The notes under the pieces were generated by a model, which made no database searches, was not told the DNA's origin, and saw only the letters and a program-made list of their open reading frames with translations. A DNA stretch of 64,000 nucleotides from Azomonas agilis (GTDB lineage: Bacteria; Pseudomonadota; Gammaproteobacteria; Pseudomonadales; Pseudomonadaceae), in assembly GCF_007830255.1 (NCBI RefSeq), contig NZ_VLKG01000010.1, positions 42,564 through 106,563 of the forward strand, written 5' to 3'. Of the stretch, positions 35,609 through 44,307 are shown piece after piece. The position numbers were made by a program, and so were the translations under genes. The first letter of the stretch is position 1, and each line of letters opens with the position of its first letter.

Positions 35609-37927
35609 TTATTGGAGCAGAGAGAGCACGGCCTGTGGCAACTGTTTAGCTTGGGCCAAAATCGCTGTACCGGCCTGTTGCATAATTTGCAGTTTGGACA
35701 GGTTCGCGGTTTCTGCGGCAAAGTCGGTATCCGTGATACGACCACGGGCAGCAGTAGCGTTTTCAGCAATGTTTTGCAGGTTGCTGATGGTGTTCTCGAA
35801 GCGGTTTTGCACCGCACCGAGGTCAGCGCGCTGAGTATCAATGCCCGCTAGCGCGTTATCAATTACCGACAAAGCACGTTGGGCACCATCAGCGGTGGAA
35901 ATATCAATTTCCGCGACCGTATTTTGAACGGCTTTGGGATCACCAAACAGTTCCGATCCACCAGCGACCTCAACCTCAAAGGTTTCAGCCGCGGCAGTGG
36001 CAGTGGTATGAGCCGCAACAGCCGTTGTTGCGTAAGCATCAGTAGAACTTAGCAACTTCGCATAGCTAATAGTGTTAGTCGCGTCAGCTGCTGTAGTAAC
36101 ACCTGCAGTACTCACCTGCTGGATAATTCCGAAAATAATGCTAGAGCCATCTTTAGAGCGAATGCTGTTGGTACCAATGGTACCAAAATCTAAGAAATCA
36201 GAGGCTTTTTGTCCCGACTCAGTTGTGGCATTTTTCAGCGCACTAATAAGGCTTGCGGTATCTGTAATCCGAACACCTGCCTCTAAAGTCAACTCTGTAT
36301 TGCCTACAGTAACTTTATCCAAGGTCAGATAATCAACCGCTGCAGCTTTAACTACAGCCAGTTTTAAATCGTTTACTGCAACATTGCGTGTGGTGTCGTC
36401 AACGGTTGCGGTAGAGGCAGCAATGGATTGGAAGTCAATGGTACCACCTGTTAAATTAACAGAAGCAATTGCTGAAAATTCGGCGGCTTCAGATGAATTT
36501 GTATCTCGCTCCCAATGACTTAACGTACCAAATGTTATCGTTTCTCCATTTTTTGACTTAATAGTTCCAGCTGTAGTATCTACAACCAGTAGCTTTTCTG
36601 TATCCGCTGCACTAATAGCACTCATAAGGGTGGCAGTATCATTGAAATACTGGCCATTCATATTAATAGTATTGGCACCGACAGTGATATTGTTAAAAGA
36701 CATCACTACATTTTCATAACCTGTTGTCGCATTTGTGGTTGCAGCAGCAATTACGTCCAGTTCAATCTCATTTAAAGTAATATCTTTCTTCGCATCAGTA
36801 ATCGCGTAACTTTCTGATGAGTTCAGTTGCAGATAGCCAACGGCTGTTTTAGCGCCATTGGCATCTACCGTAGCCACATCACCGTAGTCACCATCGGCAT
36901 CCTGTGCTTGCAGTGCTAAGGTTGCGCCGCCAGTAATGGCACCAAAGCTGATGTTTTCGCCTGTGGAGGACTCAATCACGACATTGCCATCTGCACCCAA
37001 GCTAGCAGATAGGCCTAGTTTAGAGGAGTTGGAGTTAATTTGATCGGTTAAATCTTTGTTAGTAGCGACCCCTACTAAATTAACCGACTGAGCTGAAGAG
37101 CCTGAACCTACCGTCAAGGTAAAGCTGCCCAGTTGGTCGGTAGAGGCTGTTTGAAGGTCGGCTTTGATAACTGTACGCGCTGTCGCAGTCAAGCCAGGAA
37201 TAACACTATTAAACTTAGCCGCCAACGACTTAGCACTATCATCGGCGGCAATTTTTACTGTTGCCTCTTGACCACTACCTACTACCTTAACTGAGCCGGC
37301 GGTAAATCCAGAGCCATTGCCCGATACGATGCTACCTGTCACAGTATCCAAATTGGCGCTAGTCGGAACAGTACCTACCGTGCTGGATACTTTGTCATCA
37401 CTACCCACTTGATAGGAACCAATGTCTTTAGCAGAGGCACTGTTTAGACGAACATTGATGGTTTCGTAAGCATTAGCACCCACTTGGAAGTTGGAGGTAC
37501 CAAAGCTGCCATCTAACAGCTTACGACCACCGAAAGTGGTGGTATCGGCAATACGGGTTAGTTCATTTTGCAGAGCACTAATTTCTTTTTGCAGAGCAGT
37601 ACGATCTGAGTCGCTGTTCGAGCCGTTTGCAGATTGAACCGCTAAGTCACGCATCCGTTGCAGGATGGTGGTGGACTGTTGCAGCGCACCCTCAGCCGTT
37701 TGCGACAGGGAGATACCGTCATTGGCGTTACGCACCGCCACACCCAAGCCACTGATTTGGCTGGTCAAACGGTTAGAGGTCAACAGACCTGCGGCATCGT
37801 CTTTAGCGCTGTTAATGCGGCTACCGGTAGATAGGCGCTGCATGGATACGCTTAGGGCGTTAGAGGTGTTGTTCAGGTTACGCTGAGTATTCAACGAAGG
37901 AATGTTGGTATTGACGGTAAGAGCCAT
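35609..37927 (-). CDS. fliC: Flagellin (large, with duplicated insert)
   Basis: Filament subunit of 772 aa, much larger than a typical flagellin of 280-500 aa. Conserved D0/D1 ends are present: N-terminal [16 protein letters not shown] and [11 protein letters not shown]-terminal [22 protein letters not shown] and [18 protein letters not shown]. The middle (about 180-670) is the variable exposed domain. It holds a flagellin-IN-like segment (around 215-335) and two copies of an insert (LNEIELDVI...[14 protein letters not shown], about 383-467, and VNDLKLAVV...[14 protein letters not shown], about 518-601). ATG at 37927 has GGAGG 5 nt upstream. A sigma-28 promoter lies at 38018-38044. Confidence 0.95.
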   Translation of the reverse strand: MALTVNTNIPSLNTQRNLNNTSNALSVSMQRLSTGSRINSAKDDAAGLLTSNRLTSQISGLGVAVRNANDGISLSQTAEGALQQSTTILQRMRDLAVQSANGSNSDSDRTALQKEISALQNELTRIADTTTFGGRKLLDGSFGTSNFQVGANAYETINVRLNSASAKDIGSYQVGSDDKVSSTVGTVPTSANLDTVTGSIVSGNGSGFTAGSVKVVGSGQEATVKIAADDSAKSLAAKFNSVIPGLTATARTVIKADLQTASTDQLGSFTLTVGSGSSAQSVNLVGVATNKDLTDQINSNSSKLGLSASLGADGNVVIESSTGENISFGAITGGATLALQAQDADGDYGDVATVDANGAKTAVGYLQLNSSESYAITDAKKDITLNEIELDVIAAATTNATTGYENVVMSFNNITVGANTINMNGQYFNDTATLMSAISAADTEKLLVVDTTAGTIKSKNGETITFGTLSHWERDTNSSEAAEFSAIASVNLTGGTIDFQSIAASTATVDDTTRNVAVNDLKLAVVKAAAVDYLTLDKVTVGNTELTLEAGVRITDTASLISALKNATTESGQKASDFLDFGTIGTNSIRSKDGSSIIFGIIQQVSTAGVTTAADATNTISYAKLLSSTDAYATTAVAAHTTATAAAETFEVEVAGGSELFGDPKAVQNTVAEIDISTADGAQRALSVIDNALAGIDTQRADLGAVQNRFENTISNLQNIAENATAARGRITDTDFAAETANLSKLQIMQQAGTAILAQAKQLPQAVLSLLQ
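36125..36376 (-). repeat. Flagellin insert, copy B
   Basis: Encodes the unit from VNDLKLAVV to SSIIFGII, 135 residues downstream of copy A in the protein. A short third trace ([13 protein letters not shown]) lies upstream of copy A. Confidence 0.6.
36527..36781 (-). repeat. Flagellin insert, copy A
   Basis: Encodes the unit from LNEIELDVI to GETITFGTL. It pairs with copy B at 36125-36376; shared features are a TVG-N-TI/EL-start, [11 protein letters not shown] versus [11 protein letters not shown], and [12 protein letters not shown] versus [12 protein letters not shown]. Confidence 0.6.
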
Positions 37928-38017
37928 GATTGCCTCCAAGGGCACTGGGTACAGGTTTGCCTGATGGACTAAGCATCGCGCTTGATTTCAGGCCGCCATC
38001 AAGTTCGGTTACTTAGG

Positions 38018-38044
38018 CTATCGGCGGCTTTTTGGGGGGCTTTA
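38018..38044 (-). promoter_or_regulatory. Sigma-28 (FliA) promoter of fliC
   Basis: On the minus strand TAAAG begins at 38044 and is followed by GCCGATAG (38018-38025) with an 11-nt gap after the 8-nt -35 element. The FliA consensus is TAAAGTTT, 11 nt, GCCGATAA. It lies about 90 nt before the fliC start. Confidence 0.85.
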
Positions 38045-38206
38045 GGGGGTTGAGGAAAATTTTTTATCCCGCTCTAAACCTATCAATCTGCAACATAGAC
38101 AAAACGTACCAAAGGCTATCTGCCGCCAGATTGCGCCTTTTAGTGTTAGAGTAGCCGTAAGCCTGTATTTCTTAGCCTAAAAGCAGTTGTAGCCGATTTT
38201 TTGAAT

Positions 38207-38830
38207 ATGCCCTTATCCCGCCCACGCGGTCGCCCTCCTAAAATCCCCCGCGAGTACTCCGACACGCGTGAAGCACTGCTGCGCGCCGGTATTGAGGCGT
38301 TAACCGAGCGCGGCTTTAATACCACCGGTTTAGATGGCCTACTAAAGCGCGTAGGTGTCCCCAAAGGCTCTTTCTACCACTACTTCGAGAGCAAGGAAGC
38401 CTTTGGCCGCGAGTTGATGCAGCGTTATGCCCAATACTTTGCGGCTAAATTGGATCACTGGTTGCTCAATACCGACCTAGCACCTTTAGATCGCTTAGCG
38501 GCTTTTGTAGAGTCTGCTAAAGAAGGTCTGCAGCGTTACCAATTTCAACGCGGTTGCTTAGTGGGTAATTTAGGGTTTGAGGTTAATCTGCTCCCTGAAG
38601 ACTACCGACAACAACTAGAGGCTATTTTGGGCGACTGGCAACAACGTCTGGCCCGATGCTTTGAAGAGGCGCAAGCCCAAGGAGCCTTAACCCAAGAGGC
38701 CAACTGCCAACAATTAGCTGAGTTTTTTTGGATCGGTTGGGAAGGTGCTGTGATGCGGGCTCGCCTGTCGCGTTCTGTGATGCCCTTAGAACATTTTTTC
38801 CAGTTTTTCATTTCGAGCTTGCCTCGTTAA
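38207..38830 (+). CDS. acuR: AcuR-like TetR-family regulator
   Basis: A 207-aa regulator. The N-terminus SRPRGRPPKIPREYSDTREALLRAG and helix-turn-helix GLDGLLKRVGVPKGSFYHYFESKEAFGRELM match AcuR, the acrylate/DMSP-responsive repressor of acuI in Rhodobacter. The C-terminal segment FQRGCLVGNLGFEV is also family-like. ATG at 38207 is used; a TTG lies two codons earlier, and the ribosome site is weak. acuI follows at 44 nt with a palindromic operator in the gap, so the function assignment is well supported by context. Confidence 0.8.
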   Translation: MPLSRPRGRPPKIPREYSDTREALLRAGIEALTERGFNTTGLDGLLKRVGVPKGSFYHYFESKEAFGRELMQRYAQYFAAKLDHWLLNTDLAPLDRLAAFVESAKEGLQRYQFQRGCLVGNLGFEVNLLPEDYRQQLEAILGDWQQRLARCFEEAQAQGALTQEANCQQLAEFFWIGWEGAVMRARLSRSVMPLEHFFQFFISSLPR

Positions 38831-38843
38831 TTTTTTCCTTTAT

Positions 38844-38864
38844 TTTTAGACGATCGGTCTAAAA
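38844..38864. promoter_or_regulatory. TetR-type operator between acuR and acuI
   Basis: TTTTAGAC (38844-38851) and GTCTAAAA (38857-38864) form a perfect inverted repeat around GATCG. The core TAGAC...GTCTA resembles operators of NemR/AcuR-class TetR repressors. It lies directly before the acuI ribosome site. Confidence 0.75.
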
Positions 38865-38874
38865 GGAGCATACG

Positions 38875-39858
38875 ATGTTTAACGCCATTCTGATCCAAAA
38901 AGATGCTGAGGGTTATCGAGCCCAACACACTGCCTTAGAAGAAAGCCAACTGCCTGAAGGCGATGTGCGCGTTCAGGTGGACTACAGCACCCTCAACTAT
39001 AAAGATGCGTTAGCGATTACCGGCAAAGGGCCGGTGGTACGCGAGTTTCCTATAGTTCCGGGCATTGATTTGGCCGGTACCGTAGAAAGCAGCCAGCACC
39101 CTGAGTTTAAAGCTGGGGATCGCGTGGTGCTTAACGGCTGGGGTGTGGGCGAAAAATACTGGGGCGGATTGGCGCAAAAAGCTCAATTAAAAGGCGATTG
39201 GTTGATCCCACTCCCTGAAGGCTTTAGTACCCACGAGGCAATGGCGCTCGGCACAGCAGGTTATACGGCCATGCTGTGCGTCTTAGCCTTAGAGCAGCAA
39301 GGCATCACACCAGATAAAGGCCCCGTTCTAGTCACCGGAGCTAACGGCGGGGTGGGTAGTGTTGCCATCAGCCTACTGCACACAGCTGGCTATCAGGTAG
39401 CGGCCTCCACCGGTCGCCCCCAAGAGGCTGACTATCTGCGCTCTCTAGGTGCCAGTGAAATCATCGACCGCGCCACCTTATCCGAACCGGGAAAACCGCT
39501 GCAAAAAGAACGCTGGGCCGCGGCCATTGATACGGTAGGCAGCCACACCTTAGCTAATGTGTGTGCCAGTATCGCTTATGGGGGCGTTGTAGCAGCTTGT
39601 GGTTTGGCTCAGGGAATGGACTTTCCAGCCACCGTAGCACCCTTTATTTTACGTGGGGTGCGTTTGATCGGTATTGACAGCGTGATGCGCCCTAAAGCTG
39701 ATCGTATCGAAGCGTGGAAGCGTCTGGCGCAAGATTTAGACCGCAGCCAACTGAGCCAAATAACCCACACCATCGGCTTGACTGAAGCGATCAGCAGCGC
39801 ACAACAGTTACTCGCCGGGCAGGTTCGGGGTCGTGTTGTGGTGGATGTTAACCGTTAA
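38875..39858 (+). CDS. acuI: Acryloyl-CoA reductase (NADPH) AcuI/YhdH
   Basis: Zinc-independent MDR-family reductase of 327 aa that converts toxic acryloyl-CoA to propionyl-CoA. The sequence has QVDYSTLNYKDALAITGKGPVVREFPIVPGIDLAGTV and the NADPH fold VLVTGANGGVGSVAISLLHTAGY, both diagnostic of AcuI/YhdH. The gene start has AAAGGAG at 38862-38868, about 6 nt upstream, overlapping the edge of the operator palindrome. Regulation by the adjacent AcuR-like protein is inferred. No DMSP lyase gene is present, so it may serve acrylate detoxification in general. Confidence 0.92.
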   Translation: MFNAILIQKDAEGYRAQHTALEESQLPEGDVRVQVDYSTLNYKDALAITGKGPVVREFPIVPGIDLAGTVESSQHPEFKAGDRVVLNGWGVGEKYWGGLAQKAQLKGDWLIPLPEGFSTHEAMALGTAGYTAMLCVLALEQQGITPDKGPVLVTGANGGVGSVAISLLHTAGYQVAASTGRPQEADYLRSLGASEIIDRATLSEPGKPLQKERWAAAIDTVGSHTLANVCASIAYGGVVAACGLAQGMDFPATVAPFILRGVRLIGIDSVMRPKADRIEAWKRLAQDLDRSQLSQITHTIGLTEAISSAQQLLAGQVRGRVVVDVNR

Positions 39859-39923
39859 TTTTGCAGCTCCCGTCTTAGTCCTCACCTGAGGGGCTGGAGC
39901 GGAGCTTTACCAAGGTGTACCCC

Positions 39924-41150
39924 ATGTCTAAGGCTCCGCGTTCTCCCTTTTTTTGGCTGATGTTGGGTGGTTCAGTAGTGCTCACCCTGTCGTTAGGCAT
40001 CCGGCATGGGTTTGGCCTGTTTCTAGCGCCCATGAGCACTGACCTAGGCTGGGGGCGTGAAACCTTTGCGTTAGCCATTGCGGTGCAAAACCTGCTGTGG
40101 GGACTGGTGCAACCCATTACTGGAGCCTTCGCCGATCGGTTCGGTATTAAACCCGTGGTTATGGTCAGCGGACTCTTATACGCCCTAGGCTTGCTACTGA
40201 TGGGGATGACGAACTCACCCTTAAGCCTGACCTTAAGCACTGGGATTCTGATCGGGCTGGCGTTGTCGGGTACTTCATTCAGTGTGATTTTAGGAGCCAT
40301 TGGGCGGGCGGCCCCACCGGAAAAACGCAGCAGCGCTATGGGGATTGCTAGTGCAGCGGGCTCCTTTGGGCAGTTTGTTATGCTACCGGGCACCCTCGGT
40401 TTGATTGAGGGACTGGGTTGGTCAGCTGCGTTATTTGCTCTGGCTGCGTTAAGCCTACTGATACTGCCCTTTGCCTCGATAATGAAATCAAGCACACCAG
40501 CAGAAGCCTCCCAACATCAGACCCATACGCCCTCACCCACCCTGCGTCAGGTATTGGCTGAGGCGGCGCGCCACTCTGATTTTTGGTTGCTGTGCTTTGG
40601 GTTCTTCGTGTGTGGCTTTCAGGTGGTCTTTATCGGTATTCACCTACCCTCTTATCTGATCGACCAACAGCTTCCCCCGCAAACCGGGACTACGGTTTTA
40701 GCCTTGGTGGGCCTGTTCAATATCTTCGGTACCTACGGTGCTGGCAGGTTAGGAGAGCGCTATTCCAAACCCCAATTACTGGCTGGGTTATACCTGCTAC
40801 GGGCTGTGGTCATCGGGGCTTTTATCCTGCTTCCGGTGACACAGGCTTCAGCCTACGGATTTGGTATTGGCATGGGGCTGTTGTGGCTGTCTACCGTGCC
40901 ACTAACCAATGGTATTGTGGCCTCTGTATTTGGGGTGCGGAACTTGTCTATGTTGGGCGGCATTGTGTTCTTATTCCACCAACTCGGCTCCTTTCTTGGC
41001 GGCTGGTTGGGAGGCTATCTGTACGATCAAACCGGCAGTTACGACTTGGTATGGCAGATTTCCTTGCTTCTATGCTTTGTGGCGGCCCTCTTAAACTGGC
41101 CGATTGCAGAGCGCCCCTTAGCCCGCCCCCCAGTTGTCTCTCCCCTATGA
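39924..41150 (+). CDS. MFS transporter (OxlT/monocarboxylate-like)
   Basis: A 408-aa, 12-helix major facilitator. The N-terminus (VLTLSLGIRHGFGLFLAPMSTDLGWGRETFALAIAVQNLLWGLVQPITGAFADRFGIKPV) resembles the OFA/monocarboxylate transporter group. ATG at 39924 has AAGG 8 nt upstream; the GTG start nine bases earlier lacks one. It follows acuI by 65 nt, so it may export or import an organic acid linked to acrylate metabolism, though this is only contextual. The stop overlaps the start of a 41-residue membrane peptide (ATGA). Confidence 0.82.
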   Translation: MSKAPRSPFFWLMLGGSVVLTLSLGIRHGFGLFLAPMSTDLGWGRETFALAIAVQNLLWGLVQPITGAFADRFGIKPVVMVSGLLYALGLLLMGMTNSPLSLTLSTGILIGLALSGTSFSVILGAIGRAAPPEKRSSAMGIASAAGSFGQFVMLPGTLGLIEGLGWSAALFALAALSLLILPFASIMKSSTPAEASQHQTHTPSPTLRQVLAEAARHSDFWLLCFGFFVCGFQVVFIGIHLPSYLIDQQLPPQTGTTVLALVGLFNIFGTYGAGRLGERYSKPQLLAGLYLLRAVVIGAFILLPVTQASAYGFGIGMGLLWLSTVPLTNGIVASVFGVRNLSMLGGIVFLFHQLGSFLGGWLGGYLYDQTGSYDLVWQISLLLCFVAALLNWPIAERPLARPPVVSPL

Positions 41151-41272
41151 AGCACCCCATTTTTATTTGGATAGTATTCAGTCTGTTAGGACTAATTGTC
41201 CTTGCTGTCGCTTGGTGGGGTTGGCAAAAAACGGGCTTAGGCTGGCAGTGGTTAGGGCAAAGCTGCTTTTAA
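41147..41272 (+). CDS. Coupled 41-aa membrane peptide
   Basis: A 41-codon gene beginning at the ATG that overlaps the transporter's stop codon in ATGA, so it is translationally coupled. The peptide is MKHPIF-start with one strongly hydrophobic helix (IWIVFSLLGLIVLAVAWWGW) and a short Trp/Gln tail ending in CF. It has no own ribosome site. Small transporter-associated peptides of this form exist, but no family is recognised here. Confidence 0.55.
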   Translation: MKHPIFIWIVFSLLGLIVLAVAWWGWQKTGLGWQWLGQSCF

Positions 41273-41302
41273 CTGACAGAGTCACATAATCTCCCATTGC
41301 CT

Positions 41303-41423
41303 GCCTTAGCTAAGGCCACCATACTGTGCGGCCTATAGCATCCTTCTCAATAGGCTTCGCCATTGAGAATAGAACCGCTCCCCCAATCCACACAACCGCG
41401 TTGACTGGACACTCAACGCTTTT
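41303..41423 (+). promoter_or_regulatory. Structured leader of the LPS-core operon
   Basis: Three elements lie before the carbamoyltransferase start: a perfect 14-bp palindrome GCCTTAGCTAAGGC (41303-41316), a stem-loop TTCTCAAT...ATTGAGAA (41344-41369), and GCGTTGA/TCAACGC (41398-41404 with 41413-41419) followed by TTTT. The last looks like an intrinsic terminator and ends only 16 nt before the GTG start, leaving no room for a promoter after it. No ops element was found. Confidence 0.55.
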
Positions 41424-41438
41424 GATGAGGCCTATCCC

Positions 41439-43193
41439 GTGGCATTGACCGTTCTAGGACTTTCCGGCGCATTAAGCCATGACCCATCTGCAGCTTTGTA
41501 TATAGATGGCAAACTGGTAGCCGCCGCCGAAGAGGAGCGCTTTGTGCGCGATAAGCATGCTAAAAACCGCATGCCCTATGAGTCGGCCAAATTTTGTATG
41601 GCCTTTGCCGGCATCACCCCAAAGGATGTAGATGTCGTCGCTATCCCTATGGCCAGCATCAGCCTGCTCACTCAAGGGCGCTGGCATTATGCTAAGCGCT
41701 ACTGGTATGCCCCCGATCGCGCCCTTGATGCTTTGCTCATGGGCAACCGCCGTTATCACCGCTACCGCCAGCGCATCCAATGGTGTTTACAACAACTGGG
41801 CTTTGACCTGAAAAAGGTGCGCTTAGAACCCGTAGAACACCACTTAGCCCATGCCGCCAGTAGCTATTACTGCTCCGGTTTCCAAGAAAAAACCGCCATT
41901 CTGTGCATTGACGGCAAAGGCGAGTACGCCACTACCTTCTTTGGTTACGGTGAACATGGCCGCATCCACAAAATCAAAGAGTTTTACGATCCAGACTCTC
42001 TGGGCGGCCTCTACGGAGCCATCACCGAATATCTGGGTTTTGAAATGCTGGATGGCGAATTCAAAGTCATGGGCATGGCACCCTACGGCGATCCCAGCCG
42101 TTATGACTTCTCCCGTTTAGCCCGTTTTGAAAACGGTGAGCTGATCATCAATACCGACTATGCCAACGTCATCGGCCTACGCCGCTATAAGGACAAAGGC
42201 AAAGGCTACTACTTCTCCCCCAAACTGGTGGAATGGTTAGGGCCTAAGCGCGAAGGCGATGTGGCAGATGATCCCTATGTGCATTACGCCGCCAGCATGC
42301 AGGCGCTGTTTGAAAAGCTCGCCTTGGAAATGATGGATTACTATCTGGGCGACATCATCCGCGAAACCGGCCGCATTGCCTTTGCCGGAGGCTGCGCCCT
42401 GAACGTCAAACTGAACCAAAAGATCATTGCCCGCCCGGAAGTGCGTGAGCTATTTGTCCAACCGGCTGCCGGCGATGCGGGAACAGCGGTAGGCGCGGCG
42501 GCTTATATCTCCTGTTTACACGGTGTACCCGTGGAAAAAATGGAGCACGTTTACCTCGGCCCCCAATACACCAATGAAGAAGTCCTAGCCGCCTGCGCCC
42601 AGCATCCCGGCAAACCCATCGTTAAACGCATCGACAATACGCCTGAGCGCATTGCACGCATCATGGTAGCGGGTCATCCGGTGGCTTGGTTTCAGGGACG
42701 CATGGAGTTTGGCCCACGTGCTTTGGGCAGTCGCTCCATTATCGGTTGCCCCAGTGTTCCGGGCGTTGCAGACCGCATTAACCAGCAGATCAAGTTCCGC
42801 GAGCGCTGGCGGCCCTTCTGCCCTTCTATGCTGGATACGGTTGCCCCTCAGATGCTGAAAGTGGATCATCCCTCTCCCTTTATGACCTTTACGTTTGAGG
42901 TCAACGAGGAATGGAAAACCCGCGTGCCCGAAGTAGTACACGAAGACGGTACTTCGCGGGCTCAGGTATTGCAGCAAGCGCACAATCCACGCTGGTATGC
43001 TCTAATGCAGGAGCTGGAAAAACTGACTGGCAATGGTGTTACGCTCAACACCTCCTTAAACCGTCGTGGTGAGCCTATGGTGTGCGCTCCCACCGATGCC
43101 TTGAATATGTTTTTTGGTTCTGATCTGCGCTATTTGATCATGGAAGATATTCTGGTCATTAAAGAGGGAGCCGATTGGTATGATGCCGTCTGA
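41439..43193 (+). CDS. wapO: NodU-family carbamoyltransferase (LPS core, WapO-like)
   Basis: Transfers a carbamoyl group from carbamoyl phosphate, with ATP, to a sugar hydroxyl. The N-terminal Kae1-like domain has HHLAHAASSYYCSGF (metal-binding His) and CIDGKGEYATTF; the C-terminal YrdC-like part includes QGRMEFGPRALGSRSI and LNTSLNRRGEPMV, motifs of the NodU/CmcH family. Length is 584 aa. It starts with GTG preceded by GAGG. Position at the head of a glycosyltransferase cluster matches the Pseudomonas enzyme that carbamoylates inner-core heptose. The wapO name rests on that context. Confidence 0.87.
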   Translation: MALTVLGLSGALSHDPSAALYIDGKLVAAAEEERFVRDKHAKNRMPYESAKFCMAFAGITPKDVDVVAIPMASISLLTQGRWHYAKRYWYAPDRALDALLMGNRRYHRYRQRIQWCLQQLGFDLKKVRLEPVEHHLAHAASSYYCSGFQEKTAILCIDGKGEYATTFFGYGEHGRIHKIKEFYDPDSLGGLYGAITEYLGFEMLDGEFKVMGMAPYGDPSRYDFSRLARFENGELIINTDYANVIGLRRYKDKGKGYYFSPKLVEWLGPKREGDVADDPYVHYAASMQALFEKLALEMMDYYLGDIIRETGRIAFAGGCALNVKLNQKIIARPEVRELFVQPAAGDAGTAVGAAAYISCLHGVPVEKMEHVYLGPQYTNEEVLAACAQHPGKPIVKRIDNTPERIARIMVAGHPVAWFQGRMEFGPRALGSRSIIGCPSVPGVADRINQQIKFRERWRPFCPSMLDTVAPQMLKVDHPSPFMTFTFEVNEEWKTRVPEVVHEDGTSRAQVLQQAHNPRWYALMQELEKLTGNGVTLNTSLNRRGEPMVCAPTDALNMFFGSDLRYLIMEDILVIKEGADWYDAV

Positions 43194-44307
43194 AGCCCCG
43201 CGTATCCTACAGTTCTGTCATGGGTATGAAGGGCCTTTTTTAGATTGTGTACGCCAATACGCGACCCTATTCCGAGGCACGAATTACAAGGTCACTACGG
43301 TCTATTTGACCGGACAGGCAACTCCCGAGGCAGAACTGGGCTCAGACTCTGATGAGGTCGTCTTTTTAGGCTACCGCAGCTCCGAAGTGCGCGGCCTAAA
43401 GCTAAAAGCGATCTGGGATATCCATCGTTTAGTGGCCGGCCGAAACTTTCAGCTATGTATCGCCCATCGCTTCAAACCCATTTATGTCACTTTGTTGGCG
43501 ACTCATTTGCCAGTGATTGGGGTACACCACGCCTTTGGCGACTATCAGCGCTGGTCTAGGCGCTTGTTTGCCCATTGGTTTCGGCAGCGCCTATCCCTAA
43601 TCGGTGTATCCCATGCCGTGCGCGATGATATGCGCCGCTGTTTACCCGACTGGCCCGCAGAACGCATTGAAACACTTTATAACCGGGTCAACCTGCCGGT
43701 GCTACAGGCGCGGCTATTTAATCGACAGCAGGCGCGTAAATACCTGAAACTCCCGGAAGAAGCGTGGATCATCGGTAATGTGGGCCGTTTACACCCCGAT
43801 AAAGATCAAACGACCCTTATAAAAGGCTTTGCGCTGGCGCTGCCTCAATTACCGGCTAATAGCCTATTAGTAATTTTGGGCTGCGGACGTTTAGAGGCTG
43901 AGCTTAAAGCCCTCGCAGTCAGCTTGGGCATTGCTGATAAAGTGCGTTTTCTCGGTCAAGTCCAAGAGGCTCGGCGTTATTTCAAAGCCTTTGATACCTT
44001 TACGCTGACTTCGGATCACGAACCTTTCGGTATGGTGTTGTTAGAAGCCCTAGCCGCTGGTCTTACGCCCATCTGTACCGACTGCGGGGGCGCGCGCGAA
44101 GTAGTTGCCGGTATTGGAGACCTATTTCCCTTGGGCGATACGCAACGTCTATCCGAATTACTGATCCGACAAACCCAATACGCTGTTGACAAACTCAGCT
44201 TACAACAACACTTGTTTACTAACTTCACCGATGTCTCGGCCCGTAAGCAGTTTTGGAGTATGCCTTTGGTCACGCGTTTACTCAGAGACCTTCCTCCCCA
44301 TGAGTGA
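43180..44307 (+). CDS. GT4-family glycosyltransferase
   Basis: A 375-aa GT-B enzyme. The donor-binding half has NVGRLHPDKDQTTLIKGF and the E-x7-E motif within SDHEPFGMVLLEALAAG, standard for GT4. The acceptor half includes HRFKPIYVTLLATHLPVIGVHHAFGDYQRWSR. The start overlaps the carbamoyltransferase by 14 nt. It probably adds a sugar to the LPS core, in the role of Pseudomonas WapH-like genes next to the carbamoyltransferase. Donor and acceptor are not deducible. Confidence 0.87.
   Translation: MMPSEAPRILQFCHGYEGPFLDCVRQYATLFRGTNYKVTTVYLTGQATPEAELGSDSDEVVFLGYRSSEVRGLKLKAIWDIHRLVAGRNFQLCIAHRFKPIYVTLLATHLPVIGVHHAFGDYQRWSRRLFAHWFRQRLSLIGVSHAVRDDMRRCLPDWPAERIETLYNRVNLPVLQARLFNRQQARKYLKLPEEAWIIGNVGRLHPDKDQTTLIKGFALALPQLPANSLLVILGCGRLEAELKALAVSLGIADKVRFLGQVQEARRYFKAFDTFTLTSDHEPFGMVLLEALAAGLTPICTDCGGAREVVAGIGDLFPLGDTQRLSELLIRQTQYAVDKLSLQQHLFTNFTDVSARKQFWSMPLVTRLLRDLPPHE

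Noticed and set aside
40583..41272. Long plus-strand frame overlapping the MFS gene
   Set aside because: It lies out of frame in the transporter. Only its last 41 codons, starting at the ATGA overlap, look real.
41273..41438. ops/JUMPstart element for RfaH in the LPS leader
   Set aside because: Searched for GGCGGTAGC-like sequence and found none; only partial resemblance near GCGGCCTATAGC.
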